64,000 nt of DNA from Protonemura montana. Lineage: Eukaryota > Arthropoda > Insecta > Plecoptera > Nemouridae. Below are positions 34,501-47,500 of the stretch, piece by piece. The translations under genes were made by a program, and so were the position numbers. Position 1 is the stretch's first letter. The number at the start of each line of letters is the position of its first letter. Under the pieces are notes generated by a model that saw nothing but the letters and a program-made list of their open reading frames with translations, was not told where the DNA came from and ran no database searches. The stretch covers positions 5,678,701 to 5,742,700 of the forward strand of contig OX387603.1 in assembly GCA_947568835.1 (NCBI GenBank). Reading direction: 5' to 3'.

Positions 34501-37362
34501 CTCAACATCGGTATTTGTTAGGGACTTGGAACAAAATTAATAGCACAAATAAATATTTTACATAAATGCCACCATGAAATACATTGTATGGCAGTATGAG
34601 CAACACCTACTACTTGTTAAAACAAGTTTCTATGGTAGCTTCCTTCATTCTTGTTCCTTTGTCAGTCAGCACTAGGTTTTATTGACTAAAAAACCTCTCT
34701 GCATCAACACTGTTCACTGGGGCTCAAATAGTTTGCTAAGTCAGAATTGCAAATGAGGGGTTTGAGATTTTTATATCCATTAGAATTTGAATTAGACCCA
34801 CTGCCTGGTACTAACAACATACTTTGCAAGATTGTCTTTTTTCTCCCAGACAAGTCTGGTGTTCCAGATTCCACACATCAAAATATATCCATCACTCACA
34901 AAGAGTTGCTTTGTTTGATCCTCAAAAGTCAAAGATTTATTACACCCCATTGAAATTTGAAATCCCAGCTAATCTCTATATAGACTGAATGCATGTGGTG
35001 CTGGTGCTCACATGGCAAGGAGGGGACGATTCAGCCAACCAATGGCAATAGTTTCCTACAGCAAACAATTTGCCCCACTACTTCTACCCCCTAAGCTTAG
35101 GAATGTTGACAGCATTTGAAGAGAAACAGACCTGAATATGACAAATTCATGGAAATGTGTGTTTATAGAGATAACATAAACATTTTAAATATTTTGTATG
35201 GAAATAAGTGGCTATTTCGCAAAATACACATATTTCAGTGAAATAGCTTCATTATCTCTTAATTTAGCATAAAAAAAAATGGGTTATTTTATTTGTTTAT
35301 TTATTTTCTGTGGAATATAGTTTGATAAAAATGAAAAAAAAAACGATTATCTGAAATTTATGATAATTGGATGGGAAAAGGCTCATTTCGCGATTTCGTT
35401 GTTATGGATGATTTTTCGTGAATTTCGCGTTTTGTCGCGATGAGCTTCTTACATATTTGAGATGGGAATTCAATGAATCGCACTCATTTGTAAGAATAAC
35501 AAGAGATAAGAACAATTCGCGATTTCGCGAATCACCATATAATCGTGGCTCTAGTCATTAGAGTCATTCTAGGAAAATAGATGCGAATGAACATCAGAAC
35601 TTGCACTGTGTTCCAGGACGCATTAAGTATCACACGGTGCCGCCAGAAAGCGCCCCCACCCACATCAGCGCCGAGATTGTCACGGCGATGGCCAACGAGT
35701 TCACATACGATAGCATCGAGGAATCTGATGCGTTGCGTATCTTCGAGCGGAACGCCGAAAAGTTGAAGCTTGAAAAGTCCACGCTGCTCGATACCACACC
35801 TATGGAGATGCCCATCAAGGTAAGATTTGATCCAGTGCCAGGTTCCTATGAGACCTGTCTATAACCTGTCTATCCCAGGTTAACATCTGCCCGACATTCG
35901 TTGGTAGAAAACTGACTTTGTCAACAAATTCACCCAATGAAACAGAGCCATTTGTGACTGGAACTTGCTAAATGAGACAATTAGATCTCAGGATCTTATC
36001 TAGGAACAAAATAGATGATTTAAGAAAGTTCTTAGAATTTTTATCCTAGTGTAATTAACTTAATTTAGGTACTTTGCCACCGTGCTATAAAATGTACACT
36101 TCTAGGTGATAAATAAAATTATGTGTTCGGGCAAGACTGGGCTATGGCTGGCCAGCTAAAGGTCTTCTTGCTGAAACTGGGTTCACCGACAGTTCTTTTC
36201 TTCCAACATTGTTATCATGTGGTTTTTTTTTATGGCAATGTAACTTTGTGTCTACAGGAATTAATGCATACCGGTGGCTCACCCTCGGCTTCTTTATAGA
36301 CCTGGCTAGCATCAATCATTCATTGCAACCTGATAGTCCAGTGCCACAGGAGCAGCATTTAAATCCTACTGTGAACTTTCAGCCCGACGATGTGTTGCCC
36401 CCTGCGGTGGCTGTTGGCGGAGGCAAACGTAAAAAGGGAGTCGATCAACCGACAAAACCAGACAGGCGGCCGATTCTTGCTGGGAATCAGAAGCTGAATC
36501 GTGCAAAGAAGGTACGTTATACTTACCATTAGTATTTGCAACATGGCAATGAAGGAGTTCTCTTTTTTTTTATCTCTTCTGCTGTTTCTCATGGACCTGC
36601 TTTAGATGTCAGCCATAGAATGCAGAAAGGGTGGTGGTTACTGCAGGTCTGCAAAAGTCAGCAATATGAAATGTATTATACCGATTATACAAGAACAAAA
36701 TTTAATGAGGCTAATTGGTGAATTAGAAACTATCAGTTTTTTATTTTCTGAGGTATGTTTGAAGATTTGCCATCTTATTTTCTAATGGCGTGTGGCTGGG
36801 CATGTGGTTTTGCCCCACAAGCCCTCGATTCACTCCCAGTGCACTTTTCTTGCTCTGAAAATTTTGGCTGTCCAATCTAAAAACAAATAAAGAAGCACAG
36901 ACAGCTAGTGATCACATGTTTGGGTGGGAGCACCCTTGCTCAGAGCTCGTACTCACCTAGTGACGTCAACGAGCAAGTTTCAAACCCGCCCTGGTGCTGG
37001 ACAGTTGAAAACACCATAAGTGTTAACATAAGAAATAATCTGGAACTGGATGTTAAGTGGGTGTTAGCTAAACACTACCTTTAATGAAAGTGCCGTCTAC
37101 TGGAGATTGAAATACTACTTTAGGTATGTTCTAAAACTAATATTACGCCTTTTTGTTATGAAAGATGGAATTCAAGAAGCTGAAAAAGGTACAGGCGCGA
37201 ACCGTTCGCCGTACGGATGATCTTGCAGACACTCTCGAGTCGTTCACGTTCAGTGCATCCAAGACTAACGACGTCCCCATGGATTCCACAAACACTTCCG
37301 CTGTTTCTGGCCCCTCAACATCAGACGGGGCATATGACTTCAATAGGGACTTTGCGATGTGA
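25588..37362 (+). CDS. GNL3: Nucleostemin-family GTPase (GNL3/GNL3L homologue)
   Basis: Exons: 25588-25606, 25766-25882, 26040-26206, 26355-26480, 26675-26810, 27897-28036, 28329-28513, 29159-29404, 29768-29844, 35617-35819, 36350-36511, 37165-37362; about 591 aa, close to the vertebrate family length. A basic N-terminus ([20 protein letters not shown]) is the expected nucleolar-targeting region, followed by a coiled-coil-like charged stretch. The circularly permuted GTPase core follows: DARDPLGTR (156-164), G4 NKAD (186-189), G1 GLPNVGKSS (268-276), G2 region GATPGIT, and G3 DSPG (312-315). The C-terminus is Lys-rich then acidic/Ser-rich. Family members act in the nucleolus in pre-rRNA processing, ribosome export and cell-cycle control. 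Invertebrates usually have one gene related to both vertebrate paralogues, so the symbol is a family call. The acceptor at 36350 is inferred because it alone keeps phase. The 5.8-kb intron 29845-35616 carries nested transposons, and the intron 26811-27896 a Penelope-like relic. Confidence 0.93.
27080..27810 (-). mobile_element. Decayed Penelope-like retroelement fragment
   Basis: Minus-strand conceptual frames, interrupted by stops and frameshifts, give [19 protein letters not shown], then [16 protein letters not shown], further on FTDHGYP, then [16 protein letters not shown]. Order and spacing resemble the FLDV...TSVYRKPT-T-YL, NGYP and PYI-G-S--I blocks of Penelope-like reverse transcriptases. 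No intact ORF remains. It lies antisense in a GNL3 intron next to a 13-G run. The family call rests on pattern memory and could be wrong. Confidence 0.45.
30366..30846 (+). repeat. Left long terminal inverted repeat of the nested transposon
   Basis: It matches the reverse complement of 34008-34476 over nearly its full length, including a T-run after CTTAGGGGCTATTT, the block GGTAATTTCATACCCTACC, and the block AAAATCAAGATGGGTGTT. Small differences (for example around 30392-30410) show some divergence between arms. The 66-68-codon ORFs inside both arms mirror each other and are not genes. Confidence 0.88.
30965..31208 (+). repeat. Two-copy tandem repeat of about 130 bp upstream of the transposase
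   Basis: Both units contain ATTCxCTA-AATACAA, GATTGTTTG-CAT, ATGGATCAAGTTG and TTTCTTGTCTGGACT in the same order, with spacing 128-132 bp. The repeat lies between the left inverted repeat and the ORF, where regulatory or transposase-binding sequence would be expected. Confidence 0.75.
31288..33870 (+). CDS. Transposase of the nested DNA transposon, 860 aa, intact
   Basis: A single uninterrupted exon between the two long inverted repeats. The N-terminal part has clustered Cys/His residues (CHLHEKK...YSCHHKLCC, residues about 47-65; [10 protein letters not shown]) that look like a zinc-binding, DNA-recognition region. The C-terminal half carries conserved-looking acidic residues fitting a DDD/E RNase-H-like core: [11 protein letters not shown] (Asp513), [12 protein letters not shown] (Asp597) and [15 protein letters not shown] (Asp638); assignment of the third is uncertain. 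A (GAA)n tract (33517-33552) encodes an acidic run near the C-terminus. The start chosen is the first Met of the frame. It would cut and rejoin the 4.1-kb element. The similarity is to cellular transposase-like proteins that I tentatively place in Sola. Confidence 0.8.
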   Translation: MCSIGLFFEEECGPIEDLAIKSIESFNSDQQLSLALRTKCDNVKTVCHLHEKKFLRLYSCHHKLCCDPFQAHCGIVKVNGLREINAASRTKYLEIADLIPGKKLCSTCRKLLSLRLKELTTVSVLTPTKSTELDLPFVDIPCEADAVNQSLAAFGVSPINTTKLKGKSMFYSKRKFSEITQGVKKRLELVSPSNEEISKEDLTSSEECKDSIRDGSEIIAQLKEKFKTSTRSEKITILSVLPKSWSIKRIMQEFNASNHLVRKTKQLVKAQGILPSANQKAGKTLSPDCIQLIEEFYENDDVSRVMPGKKDFVSVKVGDNRVHRQKRLVLSNLSEVYRSFKDKYPDIKVGFSKFAELRPKHCVLAGAAGTHSVCVCTIHQNVKLMALGAKLPLLSDGTIKSYQHCLASLMCNPPLLNCFVGKCGNCPGTDELREWLEISFSENFIDSVTYKQWLSTDRCTLETITKPTDEFVDCFIEKCILLRNHDFIARQQAAFMQEKKANLKPGEVLVVGDFAENYSFVLQDAAQGYHWNNSQCTLHPFVCYFKPEDRDIQHLSYVVISDSLTHDTVTVHTFQKHLIRHLKQNISDVSHLIYFSDGAAAQYKNKKNFSNLCHHEVDFELTAEWHFFATSHGKGPCDGVGGTVKRNAARASLQKPYADQIMTPIDFYRWATENVWTVNFVFVANEEITANGIKLKERFKELKTIVGTRSFHAFYPKSLTSLHVKHFSLSEEINIVKIVEKNEEGEEEEEEEEEEATAAEIPEFEFKDVGSFITVAYNEDWWLACVLEKSSQSLELQVNFLHPHGPAPSYFYPSVQDKLIVAFADVLTLADPNTATGRTYFLSATDTNRATAGLIKYVPQ
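34008..34476 (-). repeat. Right long terminal inverted repeat of the nested transposon
   Basis: Reverse complement of 30366-30846. The outer end reads ATTACACATGGAATGACCC, followed by the TAAA target duplication. An A-run after TTGGACC corresponds to the T-run in the left arm. Confidence 0.88.
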
Positions 37363-38584
37363 TTCATATAGCGATCAAGGCATGGTTTTTTTGAAGTGGG
37401 TACAATTCTGTGGTAATCCTCTTGATCAACACTGCTAGATCGAAGCCTGTGCTGGCCACAACAGTGTGATGAGATGAGATCTCCGATTTTGTCAATTAAA
37501 TAGAGAAGTTTGTATCAGTTTCTGTTTTGCAGTTTTATTTTAAACCAGACCATAGATACCTGTTCAAATTTCTTGGTTAACTGTCCACTGTTTTGATGCA
37601 TTAGTGTACACTGACTTAAATACTTCATAGTATACTTTTGATGAGGGCAGTTATGACCTTGTTCAATGTAATTGTCGTGTATCTCTTAGTGGGACTGGTC
37701 TGCACTGGAATTGCAAGTTGAAGTCGAGGCATTTTGATTCTAAAGTAATCAACAGAATAAATTGATGATCTCATCTAGTCACACTGACAGAAGGGACATA
37801 GAATGTCTGCTTTGTTTTTGTTGTTTGTTCTGTGGGTGAAGGTTTGTTTTTAGCAGATCTTCAATTCTACCAATGTGGATTTGCAATTGAAAACTTGTTA
37901 CTCTCATTTCTCTTCAATACTAATGTGGTGTCACACTGAAAATGAATACTTTACTCCATGATGTCTGTACAGAAAAGAAGTTAATAAATATGCTTTTATG
38001 GATGTTCCCTGGTGTGATTTTTTTACAATTCCAAACAAAACCACAACTATTGGTTATGAGCTAAGTGACAATTATTGATTACACTGGACGTTTTCGCCTG
38101 GTTTACACAGTCGCGGGTTTAAAACAGGTGCGGTGACATTGTGAAAGTGCCTCCATGCTGTCAAGTGTTAGTGCATTCATTTGCTTTAATATCGCTGTTG
38201 AACCTAGAATGAGCAATTCTGCCAGCTAGACCTGCGCTAGACCTAGAAGCACTGATGTGTTGCGATTTGACCCAGTGATAACTTGAGCTGTGCTCTGATT
38301 CTGTTTCATTGAGCGAAGAAGGTGGGGTTTTGAAGGGGAAACCACGCAGAAAAACAAGCAACCGAACCAGAGATCCGCTTATGCCGCTTTAAGAAATAAT
38401 CTTGATTTCGCGCTTCACGATTTATATTTGATTCAGTTAATGGCCGCCACCAGCGATGTGGTGCATCGCCATTGCGTTCATTGACGTGTTCCGGCTGACG
38501 TTCCTTGCGATCTGCAGGATAGATTTTCACGTCGTTTAATTTCGATTCAACTTGTTTAGTCACAGGAGAAGTTTTGAGGAGAGC
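37363..38584. other. GNL3 3'UTR and spacer before COPG
   Basis: This contains AATAAA hexamers near 37757 (CAGAATAAATTG) and 37984 (TTAATAAATATG) that could end the GNL3 transcript. The last 200 bp before 38585 are GC-richer and probably include the COPG promoter and 5'UTR. No ORF here has support. Confidence 0.45.
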
Positions 38585-41500
38585 ATGGCTTTTAAAAGAG
38601 ATAAAAAGGAGGAAGAGGAAGGTCCGTTTTTCACCATTGTAACTTTCCCCACATGTCGTATTCATGTGTCACAAATTTGACCATTCACCTCTTGTGTCAC
38701 TTTTTTTTTGTATACCTTATAATCCCTGTTGTTAACCTTTTAGAATTTAGAAGAAATATTAACCCTTTTCAACTGAATAGTTGTAACATTTATTTTATTT
38801 TAGTATTTTTGACGAAGCCCAGAGGAATTTCAATTTTTACGTACTCATGATACATTTTTGTATGTTTGATTTCAGGCGGAGGCAACCCCTTTGCAAACAT
38901 CGAAAAGACCACTGTTTTGCAGGAGGCCAGAACCTTTAATGAAACTCCCGTAAACGCACGCAAATGCACGCACATTCTCACGAAGATTCTTTACTTGATA
39001 AACCAGGTAGGTGTTATACTTTATTAGCTATTTTTTTTTTCAATGGGCTTACTTTTTTAAATGGGTTTACTGTTACTTTGTAGCACGTAAATAACCAACC
39101 TTTAATTTGCTTTTATTGATGTTGTTTCGTTAAATTGGGCTTTAATTACCATTATCAAATATGCCCTTAGGGAGAGGTTCTCGGCGCTACTGAGGCAACG
39201 GAGGCATTCTTTGCGATGACGAAGCTGTTTCAGTCTCGTGATGTTGTGCTTCGACGCATGGTTTATCTGGGTATCAAGGAGTTGGCTGATGTTGCCCAGG
39301 ATGTTATCATTGTAACATCATCTCTTATGAAGGACATGACTGGCAAGGAGGATCTTTATCGAGCCGCTGCTATTCGTGCTCTGTGCAGCATCACTGATGT
39401 GAGTAGATTTAATTTTTTCAAGCTTTCAATACGATACAGCTGTAATTTACCACTTATCAGCTGTGAATAATATTTTAATAGGTTTCTTGATTCTGGTGTT
39501 GGACATGGGAAAAGCCTTGGATAAATAAGAATACCATGCAATTGAGAAGTTTCTTTCTCAATCTTGGAGGATTATAAGCATCACAGACTCTTTAGGCTTA
39601 ATAGTCTAAACGTGATCTCTTTAAGTTTTAACAGTACATCCTTGACTAGTTTAATTGGTCACAACGGTTACTTAAATTGGAGCCAGGTGTTCCTGCTCCC
39701 TAGCCAGAGGAGAGCAGTTATTGATGGGTTTTAACTGGACAGTTTAATTGACAATGTTTGACGTCTTATTTGAGATCTTTACACAAACAAACTCCTGGCA
39801 GTCATAGACACCAAGAGCCACCCCTTTGTGTCAGATAATATGTTTCCTAAATGTCCCTTTACATTCTACTGAAAAAAGCATACAAAAATGTTGCTTCCCT
39901 TGCAGTATTCTGACCCTAATATTTGGACATTCTCGCTGTTCCAGGCAACGATGTTGCAGTCCATCGAACGCTACATGAAGCAGGCCATCGTCGATCGTAG
40001 CGCCGGAGTCAGTTCGGCCGCTCTTGTCTCATCACTTCATCTCTCACGCAGTGCAGCTGACATGGTGAGCATGTCGTGTAGCTCGTCAAAGCTGGTCAAA
40101 ACATGAACGTAGTTGTGTGTGGGGACCTTGTATCTCAACCAAAACTGTTACCTCCAGGGCAGCAATCAGTAACTTTTTCGTTGAAGATCTCGCACGTTAT
40201 CTCGGTAATTTCCAACTCGATCTCGGTCCAATTCTCGGTCAATACACGTTATTTGACGAGATAAAGTGCGGGATCTCCAACGAAAAAGTTACTTGATCAA
40301 TACCCTGGTCTCTGAAGCACTGGACAGTCAACAGTTGTGGCTGGCAGTCTGATCTAGCTACGACTGTATTTTTATTTTCAACTCTTTATCTCTTCTTAAT
40401 ATTGTACACTTAACTGTTTTGCATATATTCTCTACTTTCTCAATGCAGAACTGACCTTCTAAATGAAGTTACGTTAGCCACCTATCATTCATTAGACCTT
40501 GAATCTTTGCCCTGAATGGCATCGTTTATCTTCTAAAATACCAAATAGAACCAAACGCCTCTAGCCATGTTATCGCAGTGGAGTGTTTTGCGTTACTAAT
40601 CATACATTTTTATTGGGCTTGAAAAAGACCCTGACATCTGGCTACATTTATTTACCAATTCCGGCAAATTGTGACGTTTGCAGAGGATGGATACCTCTTA
40701 TAAAGGCTCGAAGCCAGCCAAAAATTACTTAATTTGTATTCCGTTGGTTCAGGTCCGCCGTTGGGCCCCCGAGGCAGCTGAGGCATTATCATCCGACAGT
40801 GCGATGGTGCAGTACCACGCGTTGGGCGTGCTGCGCCACCTGCGCCAACACGACCGTCTGGCGCTCACCAAGCTGGCGTGCAAGTTAGCGCGCGCCCCAC
40901 CTCGCAGTCCGTACGCCACGTGTCTGCTGGTGAGTTAGATGTCCTTTCTTTTGTATTTGTATTTATTTGAAGCAGCAGACAAGTACATAGTATTTGTATG
41001 TGCTTTTTACGATAACTTGTTAACAATAAAGTGACAATAGTAATTAGCAGGTCATTCAGGCCAACATGTCATGATTATGGGGGAAGTTTTGGAGTTAGGA
41101 GTCAGAGGAGAGATGGTAGGTGAAATGTGGTGAGGTATTCTTCGAGGCTGATGAAAGGGTTTTTGAGAAGGAAGTTTTGAAGGTTCTTATCTTACTTTGC
41201 TAATAAAAGTGAATTATTCTTAATTAAAAAATTGTGCTAAATAATTCAGCTCAGTACAAAAGTAGTTGAACCAGGATTTAATTCCTGTGTGGAAAGACAT
41301 ACTTAAAAAGGCCATATTTATGAATAAATTCTAGTTATTATTTCAGTTTTTTATGTAAAGTTCAGGTTTTGCCCAAAATCACAGCACAATACTTTAAAAA
41401 GCTGGGAAAAAAGAATATGGTTGGATAAGAAAGCTGTGAAGTAGTAAAGCTAGGTATATAATTGCATAAATTGTAACTAAGCCGGAGTGCTATAAACAAT

Positions 41501-44500
41501 AAAACATACCTACAATATAATAAAAATCAAATGACTTCGTGGCTGAATTATGAATTTCAACACCGTGATTCTGGTAAAAGAATCTGGAGTTAGCATCTGA
41601 GAGGAATCATCTTCTACCGTGCTCAATGTTTTGTGTGAGACTATGAAATGTGGATGTTTTTCAGATTCGTATAGCAGGCAAACTGCTTGAGGAGGACGCT
41701 GTCGGTGCAGACGGCTTGTTTGAGTTCATTGAGGCGTGTCTGCGCCACAAGAGTGAGATGGTCATCTTCGAGGCAGCACAGGTACCTAGCCCCCGTCCTC
41801 CTGAACACAAAAATACATTTAGTACCGGTGCCAGCTGTCACTGCACTTAGCCACTTATTAAACAAGATTCTATTGGATTTTATAGCCACAAAACAAATTT
41901 TTTTTAGTTATCTTATGATTACTCTTTACCGTGGTTTCCCAATTTGTCCAGGCGATCGTTAACCTGCGTCGAACGACCGCGCGCGAGCTTGCGCCTGCTG
42001 TCTCCGTGCTGCAGTTGTTCTGCTCGAGCCCGAAGCCCACGCTGCGTTTTGCCGCTGTCAGAACTCTCAACAAGGTGCGTCAGGGTGGGGCACGGCAATC
42101 ATAGCTGAGAGTGACAGGACAGCCTCCCTGCTCTTAACTTAATTTTAATGAAACCCGATGCAAAATGTAAAGCAAATCTTAACTTTTAGTGGGCATTGTT
42201 ACTTACGAGAATTTTTTCCTTTTGTGTTTGTCTGTTAACAAACATGAGCTCTAGTTTTTCACGATAACCTCACAGGTTTTGTTGCAAGAAAGGTTTGTGG
42301 CCAGCTATTTTTATTGGTGTTTGTAAAACTGATTAAATTCAATCCGTCCTTCAGCCAATGTACTACAATACGTATGTAGATTTTAGTTGTAAAGAAAGGT
42401 TCTCGTGCCAAGGTTATAGACATTTTGAAACCAGCGCAATAGAGTTAAGCATGTTATAAACGTGGCCGATGCCAACAGGTTGCCATGAGTCATCCGGCGG
42501 CGGTGACGGCTTGCAACCTAGACCTGGAGAACCTGATAACAGACGCCAACCGCAGCGTGGCCACGTTGGCCATCACCACGCTTCTGAAGACAGGAGCCGA
42601 GAGCTCCGTCGACCGTCTCATGAAGCAGATCGCAGGCTTTGTCAGCGAGATCAGCGACGAGTTTAAGGTGGTAGTCGTGCAGGTGAGTTGATTCAGTCGT
42701 TGATCTTGAATTGAAATATAGGATGTGTCTTGACAGTGCATCCTTATTTGTTGGTCAAGTGCCTAAATCAAATGGGACTGTATTATGAGGTGTGTTACTG
42801 AATGTGGGTGTAGAACTCTGGAGAGAAGGAAGTGCCTTTCTGGAAGGATTGACAAAATGGTTCAGTGAGAAATCATGTTGTAATCGTTGAACTTTGATAT
42901 GAGCTGAGATTGTAACTTACTAATAAGTCGAAGGAAAAACAAAGAAGTCTGTAATGACTAGTGTAACTCTGCTAGTCTTGCAAAACGCTCCAGAAGGATA
43001 AATCTTAACTTATCCATGCATCTTTGGCTTGGGCCATCTTCCTGCTTTTCCCTCTCTAGATTTCCCAGCCTTTTGCCATCTTTGTCGTACCTGAAATTCT
43101 TTTCGACACTTTGTGTGCACTTTTTGTCAACCAAAATTTGTTTTTGAGTTCCTTGTATAATTAAACTCTACTCTGTGCCTGAAAACTTTCCTCAACCCGC
43201 ATTTGTTGAATGCTACGCTTGTTGATTTCCAGGCGATCCGCGCGCTTTGCCTTAAGTTCCCGCGCAAGCACACAGTGCTGATGAACTTCCTGTCGGCCAT
43301 GTTGCGCGATGAGGGGGGACTTGACTACAAGGCTGCCATCGCTGACACCATCATCACGGTCATTGAGGAGAATCCGGAGGCAAAGGAGGTAGGCACCCTT
43401 CCAAATCCCGTTTTTGTTTTGCGTAGATAGAAGGTGCATAAACTAATGCATCTACATCAAGGTAAAAAATTTCCTCTCTTAAAATATGAATTTCTGTCGT
43501 GTCATAAATGTGAAGATGCCAATTCACTCACCTATATGGCTTTCAACCTACCTTTTAGTAAATTTGATAGTGATGAAGAAGGAATGAGAGAAACACAACT
43601 TGCTGAAGAAGAAAATTGGCGGCACATGCTAACTTGACGAGAAATTGCTGGTAATCTCGTGAATTTGGACATTTCACCGTGTTGCCTCTGTCATTGCTAG
43701 AAAATGTATCTTTCTTATTGTCAACATGTCTGTGGCATAAAGTTCAACTAGTATTTTGTTGAATGTTGCATTCCATCCAGACACAAAAGAGATGGCCAAT
43801 TTTGAACAGATTGCTGACATGATAAAGATTCAAATTTGGTGACCTGCAGAGCAAATGTTATAAAACAATTCTTCACAAAAAGTACCAGAAGAATTACAAA
43901 CAGTCCCTATCTATGCCAGTTCAATATAATTCACTGAGATATCAAGTGGGCTGTAGATTGATGTTCTATTGCAATGCAAAACAATATCAGAATGAATCGA
44001 TATCTACCTAGTTTCTGACCATTCAAAATTTGACAAAATGGATGTTTCTGTGGCTAGGACCTTAAGGAGGTCACTTATCCCGCCTTTCACTTTTTCTCTG
44101 CAGGTGGGTTTGGCGCACTTGTGTGAGTTCATCGAAGACTGCGAGCACACAAGCCTTGCTGTGCGAATACTGCACCTGCTGGGACGGGAGGGGCCCCGTT
44201 CCAAGGCACCTGCCAGGTAACCAGGGGAACCAGGGATACCCCCCTCACACACACACCCACATTCAACTTGTAAGGTGCTTCAAATATATGCAAACAGCCA
44301 ATAACACAGGATCAACAACTATTACAAATCAAAATCTATTTAACTCACTTTTAAGTTTCAATCACGATGTCGCTGGCCGCAAACCCATCGCTGATTTAAG
44401 TGTTTTCAAAGTAATTGATCTTAAAGATGATAAAATATAAGCAAATACAATAAATTAAGACAATTTCTTGGAGCTGTAAAACCAGCTGTTTCATGTCCGG

Positions 44501-47500
44501 GCTTAGTCAGCGTAATGTCACCTACCAAATTAGTATTTTCCGTTTTCTTTAAATATAATTGATACAGTTCGATTTGATTCCCTTATCTTAACTATGATAG
44601 CATGACATTAAAGACAACAATTTTAGTATTTACAATTCAAAGAAACTTCATGAAAAAAACACCATGTAGATGTTAACTGCGTTTGAAATGATTCTTGTCC
44701 CTTCATCGTACCGATTTCGCTTTGATTGCAGATACATACGTTTCATCTACAATCGCGTAATCCTGGAGAATGCTGCTGTTCGCGCGGCGGCAGTGGCGGC
44801 GATGGCCCAGTTTGGCGCGGCTTGCCCCGACTTGGCGCCGAACGTGCTGGTGTTGCTGGCGCGATGCCAGACAGACTCTGACGACGAAGTGCGTGATCGT
44901 GCGACGCTTTACAGCGCAGTGCTGGAATCGGGTGATCGGGCGCTCATGAACCACTACATCCTGGAGACGGTGCAGGTGCGTCTAAATCGAATTGCTCTTA
45001 ATTCAAATCTTGGCTGCCTCCTTGCATAGAGAGCGTTTGTATTCGGGATGGGATTTTGGGGATTTTCAATGCTTTTCCTACTTGACTCCGAATAATTTTT
45101 CTGGGAGGTTCTAACTTTTTCAAATCCTCATGATTGAAGCGTCGCTTTGCATTTTTCTCAGTCATTAAGACATATTAGCGAAATCAGCTAAAAAGTCACT
45201 TTCAAAGTTTGATAAAACAAATAAGTCCCAGCAAGAATCTTTCTTTAACCTATGACATGATACTGGTTGCTACATTTACAGTCTCTTGATAATATTATGT
45301 ATAAAGAGCTTTTCGACACTTGTTCATACCTTGAATTCTCGTTTTCTGGCCAGGTCTCCGTTGCTCGACTAGAGGCAGCGCTTGCCCAGCACTTAGCCGG
45401 CGACACCACCGAGGCGTTCGACATCCGTTGCGTGCCGCCAGCGGCTCCCACCGACTCCGCCCCCACGGGGCCGGCGCATGGCTCTGAGGGCATCGTGTCT
45501 GGCCCTGCACGGCCTGCAGTGGCCCGAGATGAGGGACATGCTGATAGGCTCAAGGTGAGGAACTGTGCCTTGTGAATCACTACTGCTGGTTTAACCTGGA
45601 TGCTGAATACTGGTGGCTGCTATATCTGGGCAGGGCTAGATATTCACTGGTCAAAGTTTCTGTGCTTGCATGGTAAAAGTGGCTCCTACTTCTTTATTTT
45701 GATTTATTTACAGGTTATTCAAGGACTTTACTGCTGTTCTTTATTATATCTACATTCATAAATGATTGTACAATCTTTGTACCAATCACTCAATTACTGG
45801 TTACTTTGCATTACCTTTGCCAAAATGAATACCAAGTCATGCTGTGTTGTTTTTTCAAGCTGGTACAAAAATTGTAAGCAAATGGCCACTCGGCTCAGAC
45901 TAACTGTTAAAGTACTGCAATTAGCAAATCTTGTTGTATGTGTTGCAACAAAGTTTAGGCTTTGATAATTAACGCTCCTTTGATCTTACTTTTGTCCACC
46001 TTTTCTTAGTTGTTGTGTTCTATTTCGCATTGTGTTGTTTGCTTCCCACAGGCGGTGCCGGAGCTTGCCGGTGTGCCGGGCGAACTGTTCCGAAGCTCGG
46101 AGCCGCAGGAGTTGACTGAGTCTGAGACGGAATACGTGGTGCGAGCCGTCAAGCACGTCTTCCCGCGACACCTCGTTTTGCAGGTAAACTGAGCTCAAAC
46201 GGATGGTTTTCGGTTTTTTCTATCATTTGACTTGGTTTTGCTTATAAACTCTTGCTAATACTGGTAAAATCTGTTATTGATGTATTCCTTGAGAATTATA
46301 TAGTAGGTTTATATTACTATATATGGTATTATTTGAGTCACTCTGTCTTATCTGAGGAATTGAGGAAAAGGGATTAGAAAAATGCAACGTTCTGAGATAG
46401 AACAGGCTGATTGCGGATGATTCTCACGTGAAGATGGCAGAAGCCGAAAAGTCGAGCGTCTCGTCACAATCGACCATTTTCACCCTAGTACGTTGTGTTC
46501 TTCTATCCCAGCTCATTTACCTGTCTTCAGCATTCGTGTTACCTTGAAAGATTTTTTTTTACTCTCTTGCCTTGGCTTTAATCTTCATTCAATCAATTTA
46601 CTAAACTGGGGATACAAATTGTTTGCAAAGGGTTCACTAGCAACTGATATTTGTTACAAAATAGTCCACAACGTTGGATGCAAGTCAGTGGTTGCTTATC
46701 CTAGCGTACACCATAACCTAACCCAACTCCCACGCTTGCAGTTTGACGTGACCAACACACTAAGCGACCAGCTGCTGGAAGACGTCTGTGTGGCTGTAGA
46801 GATCCCAGAGGGGTACTCGTTGGTGAAGTCTGTACCTTGCCCACGCCTTCCTTACGGCGAAACACAAGCATGCTACGTCGTGTTACGGTTCCCTGCTGAC
46901 TTGCCGCAGTGTTTGGGTGAGTCCAGGGTTGACAAGTGGCTGGCACGGCTCTTGGTCGAGCTTAATCATTTTATCAACTCGTAGTTGAAATTGTCACAAT
47001 CTTCTTCGCTAATCTCGATCAGAGAAATGTAATTTTTTCTGTCTGTCTGTATTTTATTGACTAGGACATGCTGTAATGATCACCTACAGCAATTCTCCAT
47101 CAAATTCATTCAATTCAAATTCATTTTTTCAATCAACATTATCTAAAGGATTTACCTTGAAAATTGTGCTGCAATCAACACAAGCAGTGACACAATCTCT
47201 TGGCGTTGCAGGTTCGGTAGGCACTACGCTACGTTTCGTTGTTAAGGACTGTGACCCAACAACCGGTCTGCCTGACTCGGAAGAAGGGTACCAGGACGAC
47301 TACATAGTTGAGGATGTTGACATCGTTCTTGGAGACTTTGTACAGAAGGTAAGAGTCATCATACTGCAGCCCTGAGCTCTTACAATACAATAGCAGTATC
47401 ACACATTTGATGTTCCTTCAATACAACATTGTCCCAGGTCATGTCCTACATTATCCATAAATCCTATGTTTACGTGTCAGAATAGAATATTAAAGACTTC

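Larger units (their letters stand above)
30083..35553. mobile_element. Non-autonomous hAT-like transposon, copy 1 (split by a nested transposon)
   Basis: Ends are inverted repeats: TAGAGCCAAGATTTTATGG on the left and, reverse-complemented on the right, TAGAGCCACGATTATATGG (two mismatches). The element is flanked by an 8-bp target duplication, GTCATTAG, at 30075-30082 and 35554-35561. Eight-bp duplications with TAGAG/CAGAG-type termini are characteristic of the hAT superfamily. Its own sequence is 30083-30365 plus 34481-35553 (about 1.36 kb); the remainder is the nested element and its duplicated TAAA. It contains only short ORFs and no hAT transposase, so it would need a transposase supplied in trans. 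It is located in the GNL3 intron 29845-35616. Confidence 0.82.
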